A stretch of 49,544 nucleotides of DNA, taken from contig JAHWJU010000007.1 of NCBI GenBank assembly GCA_019348255.1, forward strand, positions 1 through 49,544, written 5' to 3'. A program made the position numbers and the translations under genes. This DNA comes from Actinomycetota bacterium (lineage in GTDB: Bacteria > Actinomycetota > Acidimicrobiia > Acidimicrobiales > CADCTF01). The notes beneath the pieces were generated by a model. The model saw only the letters and a list, made by a program, of their open reading frames with translations. It had not been told where the DNA came from and ran no database searches. Positions 45,129 to 49,544 of the stretch are shown here, piece after piece (the first letter of the stretch is position 1; every line of letters starts with the position of its first letter).

Positions 45129-48100
45129 GTGGGTGCGGGGCTCGTCACCGTGGTGTTCGTCGACGTCGAGCCCTCGACCGAGCTGCTCACTCGGCGGGGC
45201 GACGCCGGCGGCAGGGTCGCCATCAACGACGTGCTCGGCGCGGTGCGCGAGCGCGTTGAGCCCTACGGCGGCCGCGAGGTCCACTCGGTCGGCAACGGCC
45301 TCATCGTCGTGTTCCCCGCCCCCCGCCAGGCTTTGGCATTCGCCGCCGGCCTACAGACCTCGCTGGCCGGGTGCCACCCGCGCCTGCGCATCGGCGTCAA
45401 CACCGGGGAGGTCGTCGGTCCCGAGGACGACGTGGTCGAGGAAGTCGCGAGCGCCGCCGCCGGCATGGCGGCTAAGGCTGGTGGCGGCGAGGTCCTCGTG
45501 TCAGACGTCGTCCGCCAGCTCGTCGCCTCTATGCCCGGGATGCGCTTCGCGGACCGGGGACGCACGCGGCTCAAGGGCTTCCCCGACCAGTGGCGCCTCT
45601 ACGCCGTGGCGGCGAGCGACGGCGATGTGCCCGCGAAGCCCGTTTTCGGGCGGGGCGCCGAGCTCGCGGCCCTCGACTCGGTGCTCGCGAGCCTGCCCGA
45701 CGGGAGCGGCCGAATCCTCATACTCGAGGGCGAGGCCGGCATCGGCAAGACGCACCTGGTCGATGCGCTCCGCGCCCGGGCGTCGGGCGCCGGCGCGACT
45801 GTGCTCGAAGGCGGCGGCGACGAGATCGAGAGGGACCGGCCGGGGCGCATTCTGTTAGCGGTAACCGACCGGCTTGACGTGCCGCTCGCCCGGCTGCTGC
45901 GTGACGTCGGCGCTCACGAGGGGAGCCGCGGTTTCGCCGTCGTTGAGGCCGTGATGGACGCGGTGGAGAAGGCCGCCGCGGAGCGCCCCGTGGTCGTTGT
46001 GGCTGAGGACCTGCAGTGGGCCGACGAGCTCAGCCTGCGGGGAATTGCCGCCCTCGCCCGCCGGGTCGAGCCCCTGCCGATCGCCCTCGTGGCCACGATG
46101 CGGCCGGTGCCGCGCCCCCCACTGCTCGAGCGGGTGCTCGAGGTACTCCACGCCGCCGGCGCAGCCCACCTGCCCCTCCGTCCCCTCGACGCCGCCGCCG
46201 TGGCGTCCGTAGTCGCCAGCCTCACCGGTGCCGCCCCGGGACCGCGGCTCAGCGCCCGCCTCCAGAGCACGGGCGGTAATCCCCTGTTCGTCGTGGAGCT
46301 CGTGCGGGCGCTCGACCACGAGGGCGCGCTACGGGTGGCCGGCGGGATGGCCGAGACCGACGAGCGCGCCCTGCCCGCCAACGTACGCGAGACCGTGGTG
46401 CGCCGGCTTTCGTCGATGCGGCTCGCCACGGTGGAGGTGCTGCGGCTGGCCAGCCTGCTCGGCTCGGAGTTCGTGCTCGCCGACCTCGCCACCGTGTCGG
46501 GTCAGAGCGTGGTCGCCGTCGCCGCCCATCTGCACGAGGCCGTCGATGCCGGAGTGCTCAGCGGCGAGGGCGATACGCTCTCGTTCCGCCACGACCTCAT
46601 CCGCGAGTCGATTTACGACGACATTGTCCCGGCCATCCGCCGCGACCTGCACGCGGCGGCGGGGCGGGCGCTAGCGGCAGCCGGAGCTCTCCCCCTGCAG
46701 GTGGCCCGCCAGTTCGCGCTCGGGGCGCGCCCGGGAGACCTCGCCGCGGTGGAGTGGCTGGAGCGGGCGGCCCACGAGACGCTCGCCCTCGACCCCGGTA
46801 CGGCGGTCTCGCTGTTCCAGCGCGCCCTCGAACTCGCTCCTCGGGGGCCGGCGCGGTGGCGGATCGAGACAGCGCTGCTGGAGCCGCTCGCGCTGAGCGG
46901 GCGGGTGGAACAGGCCCGTGCGCTCGCGGCGGAGGTGCTGGAGCGGGCGGGGGGAGGCGAGTCCGAATTCGCCGCCCGCCGGGGGCTGGCCGCCGCCCTC
47001 GCCGCCGCCGGCGATCTGCGGTCCGCTTCATCGGAGTGCGAGGCGGCGGCGGGGGTGGCCGGTGTGACACCTGCCGACGCCCGGCTGCTGCGGGTGGTAG
47101 CGGCGAGCATGGGCATGCTCGTGGGGCAGCCGGCCAGCGAGGCGCGGGCGATCGCGGAGGAGGCCCTGGCGGAGTCGAAGGCGACGTCGGACGCCGCGCT
47201 GGAGTGCTGGACGCAGCAGGCGCTCTGCCTCGTCGCCTTGGCCGAGGCCCGCTACGACGACGCCCTCCTGCACGCCCGCGCCTCCCGGGAGATCCTCTAC
47301 AGCCAGTTCGTTCCGGGCATGGCCTTCCTCATCCCCGACATCTGGGAGGGCGTCGTCCTCGGCTACCTCGACCGCCTCGATGAGGACGCCGTGGCCCTCG
47401 CTGTCGCCCGGGAGCGGGCCGAGCGGCGGGGTGACACGGCGTCACTGCTGCTGATCCACGGCGCCCGGGCCGGGTTGGACTTCTTCGCCGGGCGGCCCGA
47501 GGACGCGGCTTCGGAGGTCGAAGCGGCCCTCGCTCTAGCCAACGAGACCGGGGGGCAGGCGATGACGATGCTCTGTCACGCCCTCGCCGCGCGGTTCGCT
47601 CTCGGCCGAGGCGACCTTCCCGTCGCCGAGGAGCACCTGGCCGCCGGTCATCAGCTTCTGGCGCTCGGTGGTCACCTCTTCGGCGCCGACGTCTTGGTGT
47701 GGACACAGGCCGCCGTCTTGGAGGCACAGGGGGACCCTGCATCCGCCCTCGCGCTGCTTGCGAACCTGTGGGACCAGACCGAGGGAATCCGCTACCTCCT
47801 GCAGTACCGAAACTTCGGCCCAGACCTCGTTCGGCTCGCCCGGGCCGCTGGCGACCTGGAGCGGGCTTCGGCCGTAGCGGCGGCCATGGAGGAGGCCGCC
47901 GGCCGATCTAGCTCGGTGAGCGCAACGGCCGCCGCACTCCTGGCGCAGGGACTTGCTCGCAATGATCCTCGCCTACTCGTCGATTCAGTGGCTCATTACC
48001 GCCGCAGCCCCCGGCGGATGGAATTTGCCGTCGCGTGCGAGGAAGCGGCGGCGGAGTTGTCGGCGGCGGGTGACACCGAGCAAGCCGTCAAGTTCCTGGA

Positions 48101-48422
48101 CGAAGCGGCAGAGCTTTATGTGGAGGTGGGTGCCGCCCGCCTGCTGGCCCGCGTCGACGCCATGCTCCGCGCATGCGGCGCCCCCCGCCGCCGCGCGGGC
48201 CCGACTCGAGCCACCCACGGATGGAAGTCGCTCAGCCCGAAGGAGCGCGAGGTGGTGAAGCTCGTGGCGGACGGGCTGAGCAACCCAGAAATCGGCGTAC
48301 GCCTGTTCATCTCCCGTCGCACCGTAGAAACGCACGTTTCGCACGCGTTCCGCAAGCTCGGCGTGTCAAACCGAGCGCAACTGGCTGCGGCGGCCGCGGC
48401 CAAGCAAAGTGACTCGAAGTGA
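45129..48422 (+). CDS. Cyclase-like / ATPase / LuxR-type regulator
   Basis: Large (1097 aa) signal-transduction protein of the LAL kind. Residues 1-160 form a class III nucleotide-cyclase-like domain: VVFVDVEPSTELL holds the first metal Asp, but the second metal site reads SVGNGLIVVF, with Asn where GDG is expected, so cyclase activity is doubtful. An AAA/STAND ATPase follows with Walker A EGEAGIGKTHLVD (~200) and Walker B VVVVAEDLQWAD. The middle is helical TPR-like repeat sequence (about 530-1000). The C-terminus has a LuxR HTH (SPKEREVVKLVADGLSNPEIGVRLFISRRTVETHVSHAFRKL). GTG start at 45129. Ligand and targets are unknown; the divergent small membrane protein gene is a candidate target. 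Confidence 0.9.
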   Translation: MGAGLVTVVFVDVEPSTELLTRRGDAGGRVAINDVLGAVRERVEPYGGREVHSVGNGLIVVFPAPRQALAFAAGLQTSLAGCHPRLRIGVNTGEVVGPEDDVVEEVASAAAGMAAKAGGGEVLVSDVVRQLVASMPGMRFADRGRTRLKGFPDQWRLYAVAASDGDVPAKPVFGRGAELAALDSVLASLPDGSGRILILEGEAGIGKTHLVDALRARASGAGATVLEGGGDEIERDRPGRILLAVTDRLDVPLARLLRDVGAHEGSRGFAVVEAVMDAVEKAAAERPVVVVAEDLQWADELSLRGIAALARRVEPLPIALVATMRPVPRPPLLERVLEVLHAAGAAHLPLRPLDAAAVASVVASLTGAAPGPRLSARLQSTGGNPLFVVELVRALDHEGALRVAGGMAETDERALPANVRETVVRRLSSMRLATVEVLRLASLLGSEFVLADLATVSGQSVVAVAAHLHEAVDAGVLSGEGDTLSFRHDLIRESIYDDIVPAIRRDLHAAAGRALAAAGALPLQVARQFALGARPGDLAAVEWLERAAHETLALDPGTAVSLFQRALELAPRGPARWRIETALLEPLALSGRVEQARALAAEVLERAGGGESEFAARRGLAAALAAAGDLRSASSECEAAAGVAGVTPADARLLRVVAASMGMLVGQPASEARAIAEEALAESKATSDAALECWTQQALCLVALAEARYDDALLHARASREILYSQFVPGMAFLIPDIWEGVVLGYLDRLDEDAVALAVARERAERRGDTASLLLIHGARAGLDFFAGRPEDAASEVEAALALANETGGQAMTMLCHALAARFALGRGDLPVAEEHLAAGHQLLALGGHLFGADVLVWTQAAVLEAQGDPASALALLANLWDQTEGIRYLLQYRNFGPDLVRLARAAGDLERASAVAAAMEEAAGRSSSVSATAAALLAQGLARNDPRLLVDSVAHYRRSPRRMEFAVACEEAAAELSAAGDTEQAVKFLDEAAELYVEVGAARLLARVDAMLRACGAPRRRAGPTRATHGWKSLSPKEREVVKLVADGLSNPEIGVRLFISRRTVETHVSHAFRKLGVSNRAQLAAAAAAKQSDSK

Positions 48423-48513
48423 CTCGACTGTCACCACCGCCGTCGATCCCCGTCCATCGTGTCACCGCCGTGTGAAACCGACCGGTCCCGCTGTCGCGAC
48501 ACCCGCCGCCGGT

Positions 48514-49446
48514 TCACCGGCAGGCATACCAGAGGGAGCAGCTGTTGACGCTCCGTAGCTGATATCGGACATCGACGGTCTCACCGCCCGAGACCTGCAG
48601 AGGCCTGGGGTGTTCCCATCGGTCGTAGAGGAACGGCCAGGTGTTGTCGCCGAGCGCGGCGCACAGCCCGTCGATGCATAAGACGTTGTTCCGGTCACCG
48701 TAGATGTCGGGCACCCAACTTCGGATGCACCCGGTGGCCTGTGCGGCGTCTAGCACTGCGGCGACCCCGGACCCCGGGAGAACCTCCACCGCACAGGACG
48801 CGTGGAGCTGTCCCGACCCATCATTCGATTCGCCGCCGTGCCAGATGCGGACGGTCGCTCTGACACCGGTGCCGGGCGCCAGAGGAGGCGGTGGAACGAC
48901 CGACGGTGTGGGCGGAGGCGCGGGAACCGTCGGGGCCGACACATCAGGCACCCGGGGCACGGAAGGCGTGGGAGGCACGGTCGTCGGAGGAGGGACCGCC
49001 ACTGGGCCGACGATGACGTAGCGGGGCTTCGTCACGAAGACTCCGAGGGCGGCTGTGCAACCGCTCAGGCGGGCGCGGATGGCAATGGTGCCCAGACCGG
49101 TGCGGGGCGTGTCCCACTCGAAGACCACCGGGTCGAGTGACTTCACCGGTACGTAGTACGAGTTGGCGAAGGTCCCGTTCGAGACGAAGAGGACGGCCTC
49201 GATGATGGGAAGCGGGCACCGGTGCTGCACCCGCACCGTCACCTGGCCGCCGACGACGGAGTTGCTCTCCGGCGACGAGATCCAGGCGACTTCGCCGGAG
49301 GGTTGCTGGTTCGCCGACACTGGTGAGACTCCGCTGCCAATCAGCGGCACGAGCAGCGCTGCGGCGAACGCGACTGTCACGAGCCGTGCCCACCTTCTGC
49401 GAACGGGGCCGGATCCGCGTCGACCTTCCACTGACATCGCGCTCAT
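48514..49446 (-). CDS. Secreted protein with Pro-rich linker and DUF4430-like C-terminal domain
   Basis: A 310-aa exported protein. A signal peptide (RRRWARLVTVAFAAALLVPLIGSGVSPVSA) precedes an Ig-like beta domain (ISSPESNSVVGGQVTVRVQHRCPLPIIEAVLFVSNGTF). A long Pro/Thr/Val-rich linker follows, then a C-terminal domain (VRATVRIWHGG ... GSGVAAVLDAAQATGCIRSWVPDIYG ... WPFLYDRWEHPRPLQVSGGETVDVRYQL) that resembles DUF4430/transcobalamin-like modules. ATG 49446 overlaps the stop of the gene to its right, so the two are cotranscribed. Function unknown; ligand binding at the surface is a guess. Confidence 0.8.
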   Translation of the reverse strand: MSAMSVEGRRGSGPVRRRWARLVTVAFAAALLVPLIGSGVSPVSANQQPSGEVAWISSPESNSVVGGQVTVRVQHRCPLPIIEAVLFVSNGTFANSYYVPVKSLDPVVFEWDTPRTGLGTIAIRARLSGCTAALGVFVTKPRYVIVGPVAVPPPTTVPPTPSVPRVPDVSAPTVPAPPPTPSVVPPPPLAPGTGVRATVRIWHGGESNDGSGQLHASCAVEVLPGSGVAAVLDAAQATGCIRSWVPDIYGDRNNVLCIDGLCAALGDNTWPFLYDRWEHPRPLQVSGGETVDVRYQLRSVNSCSLWYACR

Positions 49447-49544
49447 CGTGCCGCTTTCATCGTCCCGGGCTTCGAGGCACAGTTTCCGCTGAACGAACCG
49501 ACCTTGAAGATGTCGACGGGGTTGTTCGGTTGGTCGAAGGCGAA
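49443..49544 (-). CDS. C-terminal end of an upstream gene (cut by window edge)
   Basis: The last 33 codons of a gene entering from the right, reading FAFDQPNNPVDIFKVGSFSG and ending KPGTMKAAR, with its TGA overlapping the ATG of the next gene (49443-49446). The overlap and the protein-like composition support it. One Cys is visible (GNCAS). No family can be named from so short a piece, but it may be another secreted protein in the same unit. Confidence 0.6.
   Translation of the reverse strand, partial: FAFDQPNNPVDIFKVGSFSGNCASKPGTMKAAR

Noticed and set aside
48407-48426. Tandem 10-bp duplication (AAGTGACTCG twice) at the stop codon of the LuxR-type regulator
   Set aside because: It only alters the last residues and the stop context; probably slippage with no functional effect.
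33228-49544. A second copy of the tRNA-Gly 3' end (right attachment site)
   Set aside because: No match to the T-arm and acceptor sequence was found by eye; the right end may lie outside the window or be lost.

Overview
This window looks like chromosomal DNA of a high-GC actinobacterium, possibly of the class Acidimicrobiia; the class is an inference. Pointers are the dnaK-grpE-dnaJ-hspR operon with HAIR-like operators, the actinobacterial ctaCDF / ctaE-qcrCAB respiratory set, an OmpR-type nitrogen regulator of the GlnR kind, a sortase-anchored SpaA/DUF11-type surface protein, and heavy use of GTG starts with ATGA/GTGA stop-start overlaps.

Layout. 1-10.3 kb (minus strand): the 5' part of clpB, a 1.7 kb-residue repetitive surface protein, then hspR, dnaJ, grpE and dnaK. 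HAIR-like inverted repeats lie in front of both dnaK and clpB, so the HspR repressor encoded here probably controls both. 10.4-18.5 kb (plus strand): a tightly overlapping nitrate/nitrite assimilation operon: a NarK-type transporter, NirB, NirD, a fused four-cluster ferredoxin plus DmsC-type membrane anchor, and a NasA-type molybdenum nitrate reductase. The fused membrane protein suggests that this nitrate reductase takes electrons from the quinol pool. 18.5-21.7 kb: phosphoglycerate mutase, then PII, ammonium transporter and a short GlnR-like regulator. 21.8-33.1 kb: an EtfD/Hdr-like membrane Fe-S oxidoreductase, CtaG, and the terminal respiratory chain. CtaE-QcrCAB on the plus strand converges on CtaC-CtaD-CtaF on the minus strand, with qcrB and ctaF overlapping tail to tail. 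A condensation-domain-like acyltransferase gene lies upstream of ctaC.

33.15 kb onward is accessory. A tRNA-Gly(CCC) gene is followed at once by a tyrosine integrase, a small excisionase-like protein and a frameshifted sigma-factor-like gene, the usual look of an element inserted at a tRNA 3' end. From 35.7 to 44.1 kb nearly all genes are short, singly transcribed, on the minus strand and separated by long spacers: SDR oxidoreductase, HTH_42/AlkZ-like protein, cold-shock protein, several unknown proteins, a protein with an Ada-like Cys motif, a UDG-fold protein and a decayed gene. Four related structured ~60-bp repeats (A-D) sit 80-200 bp downstream of four of these genes. They are the best candidate for something undescribed here: a cassette-like or MITE-like array. 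44.5-49.5 kb: a small membrane protein, a large cyclase-like/ATPase/LuxR regulator whose cyclase domain appears to lack one metal ligand, and two secreted-protein genes, the last cut by the window edge.

No rRNA, CRISPR array or complete insertion sequence was seen.
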